Origin: Norana najaformis
Taxonomy: Eukaryota; Annelida; Clitellata; Crassiclitellata; Hormogastridae
Assembly: GCA_964023275.1 (NCBI GenBank)
Contig: OZ029927.1
Coordinates: 23,512,980 to 23,576,979 of the forward strand
DNA: 64,000 nucleotides
Reading direction: 5' to 3'
Made by a program: the position numbers and the translations under genes. Positions 16,801-26,546 of the stretch are shown piece after piece. How positions within the stretch are numbered: position 1 is the first letter of the stretch; each line of letters starts with the position of its first letter. The notes under the pieces were generated by a model. That model ran no database searches. It was not told the origin of the DNA and was given only the letters and a program-made list of their open reading frames with translations.

Positions 16801-19800
16801 GCGCTGATTCAGAAAATGTCATTGGATTGAGTGCATCAGGTCTAGTTTCTGAGATATCGTCGATTTTGTAAAGAAAACCCAGTCCACTCTTTAAACGATG
16901 TCTTTGGCAAAACTAAAATGTCATAATAAGCTTTATTTATGGCTAATTATAATTCTTGCTGATTCATATAATGCCTACATCCTTATAATGTAAAATCAGC
17001 ATATCTTGCCGCGTGCTGAGATATTGCTGATTCAACGAAATAACTATTCCGTAGCCTACAGCTTACTCAGCACTAAATTTATGGCCTCATTTAGAATTTA
17101 TTTGTGCTTATACAGCGTTTCATGGTTTCGAACTATGTAAATAGATTATGCTGAAGTCAGCATTTATAGCCTATATAAACCGCCTCCTGAAAGCTAGAGC
17201 AGACGCAGTCGTCTTAGGGCATATTAAGAGTTGGTCGCAAGAACAATCTGTGAATGTGAGCATTAAATAACTACATGTTCTTACTATTTTTTAGGTTAGT
17301 CATTTAATTCCTCAGATGCGAACATCCTTAAGGTTATGGCTACTTCCAGACGGAGCTGCATTAACCATCCAGACATATTCTGCTACATTTGTGGGGAATA
17401 CACACTAAAAGCAACCAGGAAACCGATTTCTGAGTTTGTAAAAAGAGCATATGTAGGTTATTTTGGTGTCAAACTTGGAGATCAAGATAAGCAATGGGCT
17501 CCTCATACAGTATGCAAAACTTGTATTGAACAATTGCGCCACTGGACAATTGGAAAGAGAAGCTGCCTGAAATTTGGTGTACCGATGGTTTGGAGGGAAC
17601 AGATAAACCACTTCGACTACTGTTACTTTTGTATGGTTAATATCATAGGCATCAATCGAAATAATCGTCACAAGTTGTCTTACCCTGATATACCTTCAGC
17701 CAGGAGACCTGTTCCGCATTCGGATATTGTACCAGTTCCACCTTTTCGCGAACTACCTCAGCTCTCAGACGATGACACTTGCATGTCCAATATCGGACAA
17801 GATGACGAAAGTGAAGAAAGTGGGGGCAGTGACAGTGATTTCCAATCAACTTCACACAGTGAACGTTTTGATCAAAAAGAGTTGAGTGATCTGATCAGGG
17901 ACTTAAATCTTTCCAAAGAGTCATCTGAATTGCTTGCGTCCAGACTAAAGGAAAAGAATGCACTTCAGCCTGGAACGAAAATTACAATTTATAGAAACAG
18001 AGAAAAGGATTTGCTGCCATTCTTTACCGAAGACAACAACCTAGTATTCTGTAATGACATCAGCAACTTATTGAAGAAAATTGGTCTGTCGGATTACAGC
18101 CCAGATGAGTGGCGTCTTTTTATCGACAGTTCAAAATGTAGTCTGAAATGTGTGCTTTTAAATAACGGCAACAAATTTGGTTCTATTCCAATCGGTCACT
18201 CCACCAGGATGAAAGAAGAGTACAATGCCATCTCTTTAGTACTGGAAAAGATAAAATACAAAGAACATCAATGGGTAATTTGTGTAGACTTGAAGATGGT
18301 AAATTTCCTCCTTGGTCAACAAAGTGGCTACACAAAATATCCCTGCTTTTTGTGTCTTTGGGACAGTAGAGCCAAGCATGAACATTGGACAAGAAAAGAT
18401 TGGCCTTCGAGGAAAGACATGGTGGTTGGAGCTCAAAATGTAATCAAGGAATCTTTGGTGGCACGAGATAGGATCATACTGCCACCACTACATATAAAGC
18501 TAGGCCTGATGAAACAATTTGTCAGGGCTTTGAATAAAGAAGGTTCATGCTTCGAATACATAGTACACAAGTTACCAGGAATTACAATGGAAAAATTGAA
18601 GGCTGGAATCTTCGATGGTCCACAGATCAGGCAACTTATGAATGACCCACTTTTCATACCATCAATGAATGAAATCGAATCTTGTGCCTGGTCTTCCTTT
18701 GTTCTTGTAACTAAAAATTTTCTTGGCAACAAGAAGGCAGACAATTATGCACAACTAGTAGAGGATATGCTTCTTCATTTCAACAAGCTTGGCTGCAACA
18801 TGAGCATTAAAGTCCATTATCTCCACAGTCACTTAGATCGCTTTCCAGAGAATCTTGGTGACTTCAGCGAAGAGCAAGGTGAAAGATTTCACCAAGACAA
18901 CAAAACAATGGAAAATCGATATCAAGGAAGATGGGATGCACACATGATGGCAGACTATTGCTGGAATATTATGCGCGATTGTTCCGGCAGATGCCACACT
19001 CGGAAATCGTACAAAAGGAGCTTCTTCGGTGTCGAATGACTTGAAATTTTTATAACAAACTTGTTCTGTTTGGTATCATATAAGTACAGTTTCAGGTACT
19101 ACCATTTTCTTTTAAGTATTTGTATTATTATGTTTATTTAGTGTATCACATAATAAATTGAGCACTACATAATTATAGCTATAGCCTTATGTTTTATGGG
19201 CGAGCAGAGGCAAGGACTGGTATATGGCATAATGTTCTATATCTCGAAAACTAGACCTGCTGGGAGAAAACTGGTGCCTTTTCTGGAATCAGCAGGTCAA
19301 ATATACCCAGAAACAGTTCTAACATTTGAGGCAACAAATTATGTGTTGGCCAGTGTTATCTATGACCTGTCCCATACCGGAGCGTTGCCGTTTCCACATT
19401 ACGCTGCCAGCCGTCTCTATTGTTGGCACATTTCCAGACCGTGTATAGTCTCAAAATTCATGCAACCCCAGGTTAGACTCCACCATACTTGTTCATGTGT
19501 GGCGAGGGCGTCCAAGTGGTTTCTCAACCTCTTGAGAGACCGGGTATCATGGTTAGTAGAGCTCTGGCATGATCATGTTCGCTGCTGGAGCTTGCAATTT
19601 ATCCAAACAGCCGAAGCGCCCTTGATTGGATCATCTCCGACATAGGGATATGAATCATACATCGATAACTTACAAATGGTCAGCATACATATTATATATA
19701 AAACGGAAAGATATTTCCAAAGAATAATTCATTGTAATTTCAAAATAAGCCATTAGTTAACGGGTCAAATCTGGCTAACGGTGCTGTAAGCGTGGTATCG

Positions 19801-21784
19801 TGATAACTGGAAGACATTTCTAACAGATGCGTCAATATTATTGGCATGCAATACATATGAGTTGTTTACTAGGAATCTGAAATGCTTACTGGGTTGATAT
19901 TTAAAACAGGCAAACTTCCTAATTCTAGCCTTTGTTCTGAGGTGGATGTCTCGGAAAAGCTCCATCATCGCCAATAACGCAAAGAGAAACGAGATGCGGT
20001 AAACACCCTTGTACATTGAGACTTGTGTTATCGTGTAGATTTTAAAGTTATTGATAAATTTAATTTTTAAGTAAAAGTAAAGTTCAGTTCTTTTCTATTA
20101 ATAACCAAAATAAAGTTCTGACTGGTTAGAGTTTGTCAACTTTCATCGACAGATAGACTAAAGAAATAGTTAATATTGTTCTTTTGTGCCCTCTAGCGAA
20201 GAGATTAAACCATCTGTTGAATAACTGCAATAGTCGTTATAACGTTTGACAGTTATTAGGCTTGTGTTGTATTTAAGAGAATAGAGATTGACAGTTCCTT
20301 AATCTATTCTCTAGAGGCTGCCATGGGTATAAAGTGTCAGCGACTTCATTTTTCTTAACCTCGACACTTGAGGGCTGATGGCCAGCCCTCTCTCGTCGCC
20401 TGATTAGATTAATTTAACTGGTTAGTGTAAGTGGAATAAATAAATGAGCTAAAGAATTGTTCAGTTGCAATAGATTGCATTGCACTACTTAGAAGACCAT
20501 GAAATTGAAAGAATCAATAATACGCCTATTCACCTTCCGCTATATGACCTTTTGTTTCATTCTAAATATCTGTTGCTTATGATAATCCCAAAATGTCATC
20601 TTCATGCATGTCTTGTTGAAGAGCGACGGTTTGGAATTTGTCGGTTACTTGTCCAGTGCTAGGCCTTGGATGGTTATTTGGCCTTCTATCCGTTGCCTTC
20701 AGTTCCGTTTTCTTCCAGTATTTGTTCGTTATTGCCAACTCTGTGCAGGTTAGATAGCTTTTGTGTTGCTTTCATTTAACATAATATTATACTGTTATAT
20801 GATTATACGGTTCTTTGTTTGTCGTTGTTCCTGCTAAGCCTGTTCGCTTTGTTTAGCACCTCAACTAATGTTTATTTGCTCTTATTCCCTTAGGGAAACC
20901 GCGTTAGAAAGTTCCCTTACCGTTTGGTTCGTCATGCTTCCTAGGGTTTCAAAGTAACATTGCAGTATGACAGGCAAGCACACAGTTCATAAATCGGTTG
21001 TGGCAAGTTATGTTATAGGCTCCGATAAGTGCCACTCGAATTCAATCCCGGTAAAACTTCTTGTTTTTGTAGGGACTGTTCATATTCATCTTCCACGTTC
21101 TCCTCCACAACAAGGTAAGCTTTACGGATTCATTTGTAGTCATCCTTATCTTGGCAGACTTGCGTGCTTCAAAATGGAGTGACCCTGTTGAAGACACATT
21201 ATGAAATGTGTAAACCTTGTGCGCTACAAAAATTATATTGAAGGCAACATAGTTGTTTACACGGATCAAATAAGCTCCTCAGAAGTACATATATGAAGGT
21301 TAAAGTAATATAATTGTTTAAACGGTTGTATGGAAACTCTATGTAAGCATAAAGACAAACAACACACTTTTAAAGATAAATCAATAGAAACCTGTCAGAA
21401 GCCTAAAGATAAAGGTAAGACACTTTTACATGCTTTGAAAGAAGCTCCTGGACTAATTTATTCTGTAGGCTATTTTAGATATATTCTTCATCTAGGCCTT
21501 AATGATTTGTGCATGCCATTTGTGCCTGAATTAGAGCCGGTTCTTTGACAAGCACAAGTATGGCTACTTTTCAGAAAATGAGTGAGAAGATTTCCCATAT
21601 CTCCTCAAACTACTGCAGCTGTCATAACCAAAGCTACAGTGTCTCCACTGAGATGATTTCTTCTCAAGAACCTGTAAAGATAACACAAAAGCTTGACTTA
21701 GTTGCAAGTGAGGAGCAGAATTGTGAAAGAATGGAAACGCATGACAACTTAGCCTGCCCAGTAACAGATGATACGGACATCTGA
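4963..21784 (+). CDS. Adhesion G-protein-coupled receptor, copy A (5' end unresolved)
   Basis: Nineteen exons assemble into an open frame of 666 residues: 4963-5064, 5564-5670, 6494-6685, 7143-7211, 7803-7911, 9041-9157, 9747-9822, 10167-10272, 11130-11179, 11396-11507, 12562-12656, 13313-13415, 14103-14259, 15522-15591, 16536-16602, 19910-19998, 20622-20748, 21073-21114, 21575-21784. All junction phases agree. The first two exons give a hormone-receptor-like domain (ICW..T..GE....PCP....G..TRKC, then NW..PNC..C). Exons 3-10 form the GAIN domain, ending in the GPS (CAFWNF...CSCDHLTNF). Exons 11-18 encode seven helices, with family hallmarks WLS..GLIWAF.AP in ECL2/TM5, [13 protein letters not shown] in TM6 and [19 protein letters not shown] in TM7. 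The tail is 69 residues and ends TDI. The protein should sit in the plasma membrane and be self-cleaved; ligand and G protein cannot be read. Exon 4963 starts in phase 1, so at least one upstream exon (signal peptide) is missing from this model. Confidence 0.88.
6170..6312. repeat. (ATGT)n-rich microsatellite in intron
   Basis: Degenerate ATGT/ATGC tetranucleotide repeats. The corresponding position in copy B (about 30265-30350) holds a GTAA repeat followed by ATGT repeats, so the tract has changed composition since duplication. Confidence 0.8.
7485..7610 (+). mobile_element. Decayed LINE 3' end (RT C-terminus), copy A
   Basis: In the plus strand, fragments resembling the C-terminal end of non-LTR retrotransposon ORF2 can be read (…LRSA..GDL.(V/I)P, the stretch that in intact elements runs on to …WNSLP). 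It is broken by stops and frameshifts. The same fragment lies at the equivalent intron position of copy B (31485-31700), so insertion predates the duplication. Confidence 0.5.
8200..8345 (+). repeat. Short interspersed repeat (gaattcgacctgg family)
   Basis: About 130 bp with the pattern gaattcgacctggctt..., ttttgacttgaagcgac, attgatgcc, cattatgattacggc and a gattagatta tail. Related copies are at 33490-33625 (+), 41903-42030 (+), 53570-53700 (+, diverged), 63650-63755 (+, diverged) and 58900-59015 (-). No tRNA-like box pair is obvious. It may be a SINE 3' half or a MITE. Confidence 0.6.
9863..9960 (+). repeat. R1-family interspersed repeat, partial
   Basis: Partial copy of the repeat I call R1: cgtaatcgtaa..., ctcgagatttctacagc, cgaaagctaagtcgcggga, accagcttattcacaggcgc, tcagtcaaaac. 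It starts just after the exon ending at 9822. Other copies are annotated at 12945, 15028, 36655, 38466, 43829 and 62029 (+), and 10540, 39250 and 45455 (-). Confidence 0.65.
10540..10640 (-). repeat. R1-family repeat fragment, minus strand
   Basis: The reverse complement carries the R1 signature (taatcgtaatgg..., gaataagctggtgc read on the plus strand is the complement of the R1 core). Roughly 100 bp are recognisable. A like fragment lies at 39250-39340. Confidence 0.5.
11396..11507 (+). other. GPS exon of copy A with predicted autoproteolysis site
   Basis: The exon encodes [14 protein letters not shown] followed by [15 protein letters not shown]. The GPS consensus needs the two C-x-C cysteines and H-L/T. 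Predicted cleavage falls between the Leu codon 11469-11471 and the Thr codon 11472-11474, about residues 335/336 of the assembled fragment. The upstream half of the GPS (CAFWNF) is on the preceding exon, 11130-11179. All residues needed for self-cleavage are present. Confidence 0.9.
12190..12530 (+). mobile_element. tRNA-derived SINE, family S2
   Basis: A tRNA-like head (ctattgataacgcgtttggg, box-B-like ggttgcgggttcggctcc) is followed by a body with cgtgtaacgactctaagcaag, caccaagcagtataatttgg, gtccaggaccttgggatt and gaaatgagcgcctccct. A second near-full copy is at 53095-53460 and a partial one at 57885-58020. Copy B keeps only the 3' third (about 36140-36225), so the SINE was present before the duplication and was later deleted in part. 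Confidence 0.75.
12945..13245 (+). repeat. R1-family interspersed repeat
   Basis: Near-full copy: cgcaatcgtaagc..., cacagcgcccaacggaagcc, ccagtttattcacaggcgct, cagtcaaaac, then a purine-rich 3' half with gaagaggaagaattaggata and ttttgagtgaaagacctgc. Copy B has it at 36655-36940, so it predates the duplication. Confidence 0.75.
13434..13490. repeat. Near-perfect hairpin, 27-bp arms, 3-nt loop
   Basis: gcctaaacgctcgaattt... (13434-13460) is followed after TGG by its reverse complement (13464-13490), with one mismatch in 27. It begins 19 bases after the donor of the TM2 exon. Copy B has only a right-arm-like sequence (about 37140-37170). The left arm is therefore either new in A or lost in B. 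Confidence 0.95.
13640..13730 (+). mobile_element. S1 SINE, 3' part
   Basis: It holds the S1 3' half (agcattgatgcttagtcgtt, agatagtggcgcttaataaa, tgcaaaataataat tail). The equivalent in copy B is at about 37395-37475. Confidence 0.6.
13823..13887. repeat. (TA)n microsatellite
   Basis: About 65 bp of uninterrupted TA dinucleotides in the intron between the TM2 and TM3 exons. It is absent at the corresponding place in copy B. Confidence 0.95.
13890..14065 (+). mobile_element. Decayed LINE tail, copy A
   Basis: One plus frame reads [19 protein letters not shown], which resembles the far C-terminus of non-LTR retrotransposon ORF2 (W..A.nR..W...V..A). Stops follow directly. The homologous fragment in copy B (37610-37795) reads [20 protein letters not shown]. 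Insertion predates the duplication. Confidence 0.5.
14420..14740. repeat. (TATG)n-rich microsatellite
   Basis: Imperfect TATG/AATG tetranucleotides over about 320 bp. Copy B has a shorter version at 38180-38360. Confidence 0.9.
15028..15300 (+). repeat. R1-family interspersed repeat
   Basis: accgtaatcgtaaactcgag, tctacagcaccaacgaaagc, cagcttattcacaggcgctc, caggtcaagatccaagagtc and a 3' half ending near gtatgattcagat. It is paralogous to 38466-38730 in copy B. Confidence 0.75.
16732..16862 (+). repeat. Left terminal inverted repeat of the transposon
   Basis: The outer 12 bases match the right end perfectly. Inner matching blocks are ttgttgcct, gctgattc(c)agaaaa and caggtctagttt(t/c)(t/c)gagata. 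Confidence 0.85.
17336..19039 (+). CDS. Transposon-encoded protein, putative transposase (567 aa)
   Basis: One uninterrupted ORF with no introns starts at the ATG 17336 and ends TGA; an AATAAA lies about 110 bases downstream (19152-19157). The N-terminal ~100 residues hold three C-x2-C pairs (residues 16/19, 60/63, 96/99), suggesting zinc-binding, possibly DNA-binding, folds. An acidic Ser/Asp/Glu stretch follows at about 145-180. The C-terminal half has the blocks [18 protein letters not shown] (about 262-280), [13 protein letters not shown] followed by CFLCLWDSR (about 315-350), and [13 protein letters not shown] (about 508-520). The two Asp and the Glu in these blocks are candidate DDE catalytic residues; that is inference. 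Position between the TIRs and lack of splice sites show it belongs to the element, not to the host receptor. A domesticated role is not suggested. Confidence 0.8.
   Translation: MATSRRSCINHPDIFCYICGEYTLKATRKPISEFVKRAYVGYFGVKLGDQDKQWAPHTVCKTCIEQLRHWTIGKRSCLKFGVPMVWREQINHFDYCYFCMVNIIGINRNNRHKLSYPDIPSARRPVPHSDIVPVPPFRELPQLSDDDTCMSNIGQDDESEESGGSDSDFQSTSHSERFDQKELSDLIRDLNLSKESSELLASRLKEKNALQPGTKITIYRNREKDLLPFFTEDNNLVFCNDISNLLKKIGLSDYSPDEWRLFIDSSKCSLKCVLLNNGNKFGSIPIGHSTRMKEEYNAISLVLEKIKYKEHQWVICVDLKMVNFLLGQQSGYTKYPCFLCLWDSRAKHEHWTRKDWPSRKDMVVGAQNVIKESLVARDRIILPPLHIKLGLMKQFVRALNKEGSCFEYIVHKLPGITMEKLKAGIFDGPQIRQLMNDPLFIPSMNEIESCAWSSFVLVTKNFLGNKKADNYAQLVEDMLLHFNKLGCNMSIKVHYLHSHLDRFPENLGDFSEEQGERFHQDNKTMENRYQGRWDAHMMADYCWNIMRDCSGRCHTRKSYKRSFFGVE
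19230..19355 (-). repeat. Right terminal inverted repeat of the transposon
   Basis: Reverse complement begins CACTGGCCAACA and includes ttgttgcct, acctgctgattccagaaaa and gcaggtctagttttcgagat. It is the partner of the left repeat, with many internal differences and different spacing. Confidence 0.85.
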
Positions 21785-22137
21785 GACTCTGTCACCTTCG
21801 AGTCAACGCAGTAATGGAACAACAATTCAAAGCCGACAATGGCTAAAGAAAAGCTTGAGAAAACTCACTATACACTACAGGATATTCTATGTAACACTTA
21901 TGACACTGGCCTTTGGCTTCATTTACTCAAGGAGAACGTTTTAATCTACTGTACCACTACAACGTATAGCTCAGGCTACCTTTCTACTTTTATGGTCTAT
22001 CAATTGTGCATCGATATATGGTGCGTTAAGTCATTAAGTTCTTTTACCACTCAGATTAAACACCTGGACTTTACTTTCTGTGCTGGCAATAGATAAAGAT
22101 TTGACTGTTTTGTGGTGCACGATTGCCTAACGTTGGG

Positions 22138-22310
22138 CGTGGTTGCCGATTGGTTAGAGCGCCCGGCTTGTAACGCGGAGGGTACGGGTAAGCATCCCCT
22201 TAGACGGTTACTGTGTGTGGACCTTGAGCAAGTCCTTCACTCACAATTGCTTCGCGCCTCAGATTCAGATTTACTGACTTTGCGCGGGTAATAACAGAAA
22301 GTAACAATTT
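22138..22310 (+). mobile_element. tRNA-derived SINE, family S1
   Basis: The head gattggttagagcgcccgg with cttgtaacgcggagggtacg looks like a tRNA with a degenerate B box. The body reads agacggttactgtgtgtgga, ccttgagcaagtccttcact. Other copies: 54935-55110 (+), 43737-43826 plus 44107-44215 (+, interrupted), 57715-57880 (-), 24998-25135 (-), and 3' ends at 13640 and 37395. Confidence 0.75.
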
Positions 22311-23145
22311 TAAAAACAATAATTATTATGGAAATAATACAGCCTCATATGCATCCGACGCAGTCTTCCAAACTTACAATGGAGCTTGGTAGTATTAAAG
22401 TTTACTCATTCTTAATTGATTAATCTCAATGTGTGTTGGAAATAATGTGTTTCATAAGGTGTTTGGATTTCATTTCTGAGAGTCGGTAAGAGTCTTTGCT
22501 GCGCGATTGGGCAGCACAGAGACTTGATGTCCATAAGAGATTCTTCAGGTTTGATAATGTCATTTAGAATAGTTCAGAGTGGCAGTTACAAGGTTCTGCC
22601 ATTAGAACTAAGATCTTTAGATTCCGGTTTAAAAGTAGTAAATAATTGGTCCTGATATAGAGGAACTCGGAGTGAAATGGATCAGTGGGCTATGATGGAT
22701 CACCTATCATTGCGACATCTACTGAATGTATTTGAATTAAACTCTGAAAATGTTTAAATCATTATGTATAGTCGTCAGTTTTTATCCTTTTTACGAAAAG
22801 AAAATCGAATCTTCACCTTTCTAATCTTATTTCCGGATAAAATGAATTTATTAAAATTCCTTTATGCATTATGGCAGGTCTTTGACATAAGAATATTTTG
22901 GTAAAAGGCTTGTTTGTGCTGGTGATGCTAGAAGAGTGAATGTTGGTGATTGATTGTGTATATGCATGGGGTACGCGCCCAACTGGGCCCCATGTCACCT
23001 AAACCTTTGAAATTAATGTGATCGGATAATTTGGGTCTCGTTGGTTGGTTGCTTCACGCCCTTTGTGGATCCCGCACCCTTCGATATGGTAAAGACTAAG
23101 GGAGGTTGTGTGAACGGAGTTTGGTGGATATTATTAGGGTAGATA

Positions 23146-23335
23146 TTGTGGGCTGTTTGGTTCGTTTCCTCCCCACGGAGGAGGAGAGGACCAAAGAAAA
23201 AGTGGCCAGACGCCATCAGAGACGACCTTGGATGTTTGAGATGTTGCGGGGCGAGGCAGGAACACTGTCGGTCGACAGAGATGAGTGGAGAAGCTGAGTT
23301 GCCCCATGTGCAGACCTGCACAAGAAGGAATAAAT
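23146..23335 (+). mobile_element. Decayed LINE C-terminal tail
   Basis: Reads RRRGPKKKWPDAIRDDL in one frame and, after a frameshift, DRDEWRS then ADLHKKE. This matches the common tail of non-LTR ORF2 proteins (RG.PkkrW.d.i..Dl ... DR..Wr ... aDp). Frameshifted, so inactive. Confidence 0.65.
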
Positions 23336-24997
23336 AACTAAAAAACCTCCCCGTCCTTAACTCTTTAGAGTCCTTTTGGCCGCCCAACCCTAAGTAGAAC
23401 CCCTGATATATAAAATTTCTTGGATGCAATTCAGGCCCTTAGCCTGGTTTCTTTTAAACTCTACTGTACAATGCCGCATGAGCGCCATCCACTGGTCGGC
23501 TTGATTTACACGCAAGATATCAAGCCATAAGGCATCCATTCCAGCCTCGTATAAGTCGTGCTTTAGACTCCCGCGTGTGATTTGTGACTGTTCTTAAACA
23601 TTCCATGTATCCCGCTGTAATTTGTGGTTTGCTTGACTTTTAAACAGCGCATTTTATCTACATGATTTTCCCATTTGCTATTTTCATCAATATGTTGTAT
23701 ATATTTCGAGATATATTTCTCGTGTTGATATGATGTTTTATGCTGAAGTCTAACTTCCTTTATTGGAATTTTCGTTTTTGAATAGTTGAGGTGTTGTGTT
23801 TTAACAGTGTAAGGGGATATATTCCAGTGTCTCAGGTATTTGACACTCGGAACATCGGTTTCATTTTGTTGTCTTTAGCCACGCGTTTGTACGGACATGC
23901 CCTGTTCTTAGTCTAGTGATTTGGATTTCCCATTTTCTGATGCAGTCCATATACTTAATATCACCACCCACCGTAGCTGCCGCACTGTCTGTCTGCCTTA
24001 GCTTTGAGTGCAAAGGTTCAAAATAGCTATTTTTATTAGTAGTGTCAAGTATCGAACATCTTTTGGCGGTTACCAGAGACTGTTAGCACGAGCTCACTCA
24101 CATCATTAAATTATGGAATTGATTAAACTATTAGTAGTTTCAATGTTCAGCGACACCTTAAAGCATCAAAGGCCGTTGACGTCGCCCTCCTCCTTTATAC
24201 AGGTTAGGGACTGGCACTGCCCTACTAAAGGCAGTGGCCGAGTTCTGATTACGACCATGCTGCCTAGCTTTTCAGCCTTGTAGCTTCACAGTTTTAAGCC
24301 CGGCGCTAAAGCCGCTAGAGATCATCTTACTGCATGCCGGCCTGTATTGCTGAGAACTGGATACTTTGGATCGTGGGCCTATGGACTGTTTGCAAAGATG
24401 GCCTCATTGGATCCAAGGTCAATAAACGACGTCCATACAGTTATACGTCTAAGCCAATAATGGACTCTACGAAATACTTTTGCAGGCAAAGAGGTACGTC
24501 TTATGATTAGTTTACTAAATGAATGCGATGACAGGCAAGGATATATTCAACTGAGTCAGAAAACATCAAGCAAAACATCTTAGACTTGAATACAAAGGTT
24601 AAGTTCTTGTTCCAAGACGGCTAAATAAGCCCGGGAATCGTTTTTCAAAGGTAAGAACAAGCCGCCACGTAAATGTTCTGTTACATTACATTAGATAAAC
24701 TTTGGTTGGATTGGGGTTGGACTTTCCGAAATGCCCTTAAATTAGCTGACAGCGCATTTAAGACGAACTTTCGGAGACGGGCTAAAACTTAACCTGTCTA
24801 ACTTAGTGTGCATTTCAATATTTGTAAAAGCCCTTTAAAGAACTTCCAAAGACGCTGGATTTAGGCCTACTGACCCTGTGCGCTGAAAAAATAAAGATGA
24901 ATTAATCTTCCTCCTTCGAATTTCATTGTTACCACAATGTTCTGCTCCTGTACAAAGACTATAATCGTGGACTATACTAACAATCCTTCTTCTGCAT

Positions 24998-25135
24998 ATA
25001 ATAAGCGCCACTGCCTAATAACAAAGTATCAATCAATGGCGCTGAGCACTTGGGTGTAAAGAATATGGCCAGGGTCTCTACACAGGTTTACCCTGTACGT
25101 CACAAGACGAGCGCTCAAACCAATCGACTACATAT
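24998..25135 (-). mobile_element. S1 SINE, 3' part, minus strand
   Basis: Reverse complement carries ctgtgtagagaccctgg, gctcagcgccattgattgat and gcagtggcgcttattatatg, the S1 3' half seen also at 57715-57880. Confidence 0.6.
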
Positions 25136-25699
25136 AACGGATCTTGCTGTCATCAACTGCTTGAAATAAGTATCATACGGCGAATTTTATTGCTCATGAA
25201 AATATAGAAACAAACACTCTTTAACGTCTCCCAATTAAACTCAGGGTTCTGGATATGCTTTCTGTTTCTGCCCTCTCTCGATCGCCGCTTCTGAGTTGCT
25301 TGTGATGTCAAACCGTTTTAGTTAAAAACAATCACGTGTGTCTTGAATAACATCTCGTAATTCCTGCAATTCAAACGAACTCATTTGATATTGCATGTAG
25401 TCAGTCTGTTGTCGACTTCTGATGAGCTGTAGGAAACAGAAGGATAAAGCTCGATCCAAGGAAACAACAATTGTGCTCGTATGTTACAAATTTTCTACAT
25501 GGAGTCTGTTTGGGCCAAGCAGCTGCTTATTGTGCTCTCGATATTGAAAAGTAGAACAGGAAAGAGAATTATCTAAACCTTAACAGAGGAAAAATTACAG
25601 CTCTTTGGGCTACAGCATATCTCATCCGCAGTCCGTCCTCAACTGTAAACCAGAGTCGACTTGCCGAAACTCTTACATACATACGCCATCTTAAATTGT

Positions 25700-25920
25700 G
25701 TGGACCAATTCAAAGGGCAGCGGTGGCGAATGATCTCATAGTAATCATCTGATGGCCGATTGGCTTTGATGCGCCTCCGATTGATGCCTTGTGAATTGGA
25801 CACATGAGCGTTAGTAGTTGCTTATTTACCAATACAATCCAATAGATACATTAAGAAATGAATAGGATCGATGCCATACGGTCACTATAGAAAGACGTGC
25901 ACATTTGCATTTACATAAGT
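25700..25920 (+). mobile_element. SINE family S3 with (TACATT) tail, interrupted
   Basis: gcagcggtggcgaatgatct and atgccatacggtcactatag with a catttgcatttacat tail match the S3 consensus, but about 110 unrelated bases separate the two halves, so another insertion seems to split it. Other S3 copies: 46240-46466 (+), 61744-61990 (+), 49590-49737 (-). Confidence 0.65.
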
Positions 25921-26204
25921 CACCATGTTAGTTTCTTTTTGTTTCCGCTGAGAACTAGGCCGAGAAACGGGCGCAGTAGAAAAGTTCATATTTGCAGGTT
26001 CATAGTATCTTCTGAATGCGGCGTCTCTATAGCTTATTGTTTATTAATTGTAGGATCTGTCTCGCAAATATCGATGGTGATACTTCTCTTGCATAACATC
26101 AGCATAGATTACGTGTGGTAGTCCAGTAATCTACAATTACGCAGTGAAAGCGGTTGAAAGGAATACTCAAGGCCCCGCAACAGTGTTGGCGCGTGGAACC
26201 TGTC

Positions 26205-26510
26205 ATGGCGAGAAGCGTCGATGGTTTGAAATGGTCCGCCGGAATATTTATCTTCGCCATTTGTGTTTCAGCAACTCAATCAGAAAATGAGTAGGCAATA
26301 AAATTACATGGTTTATAATGTTATGCGAACAAAAACACGCATCAAAATTCTGGAAGAGATTCGATATAAATTTGTGATTACCAAATACAATTCCTCCCCT
26401 CGCAGTTTGTAAAGTGGTTCCAAACAGTACATGTTTTATAACAAACACTCTCAAAAGACCCCCGCCAGCTTGGTAATCCTCCATTTTCACGTACCAATGA
26501 GAAGACTCAA

Positions 26511-26546
<36 letters not shown>

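Larger units (their letters stand above)
16732..19355 (+). mobile_element. DNA transposon with TIRs and intact ORF (2624 bp)
   Basis: The element starts CACTGGCCAACA and ends with the exact reverse complement TGTTGGCCAGTG. Imperfect inverted repeats continue inward for about 125 bp. It is flanked by TTA on both sides (16729-16731 and 19356-19358), consistent with a 3-bp target duplication. It lies in the intron between exons 16536-16602 and 19910-19998 of copy A. The same intron of copy B is continuous (cctcag...tctatggcctg near 40595-40615), giving an empty site. A terminal CAC and a short target duplication fit CACTA/CMC-type cut-and-paste elements, but I cannot confirm the superfamily from the protein. 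Confidence 0.88.
5140..22555. repeat. Segmental tandem duplication, copy A
   Basis: Both exonic and intronic sequence of this span can be followed, in order, in 29220-44500. The left edge is near the block ending tattgccttcgtcatagagg (about 5155-5175), just downstream of the first hormone-receptor exon. The right edge is near the cagcctcatatgcatcc to cttgatgtcc block at about 22340-22555. Differences include the DNA transposon, a hairpin at 13434 and several microsatellite expansions specific to this copy. Confidence 0.85.
22560..26204. other. Spacer between copies A and B
   Basis: About 3.6 kb without homology to copy B's downstream side. I see no supported host exon. It contains a LINE tail (23146-23335), a minus-strand S1 SINE (24998-25135) and an S3 SINE (25700-25920). 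The remainder is unassigned AT-rich sequence. Confidence 0.55.

Noticed and set aside
19196..19645. 149-codon frame downstream of the transposase gene
   Set aside because: It spans the right terminal repeat and its genomic flank, so it crosses the element boundary and cannot be an old gene.
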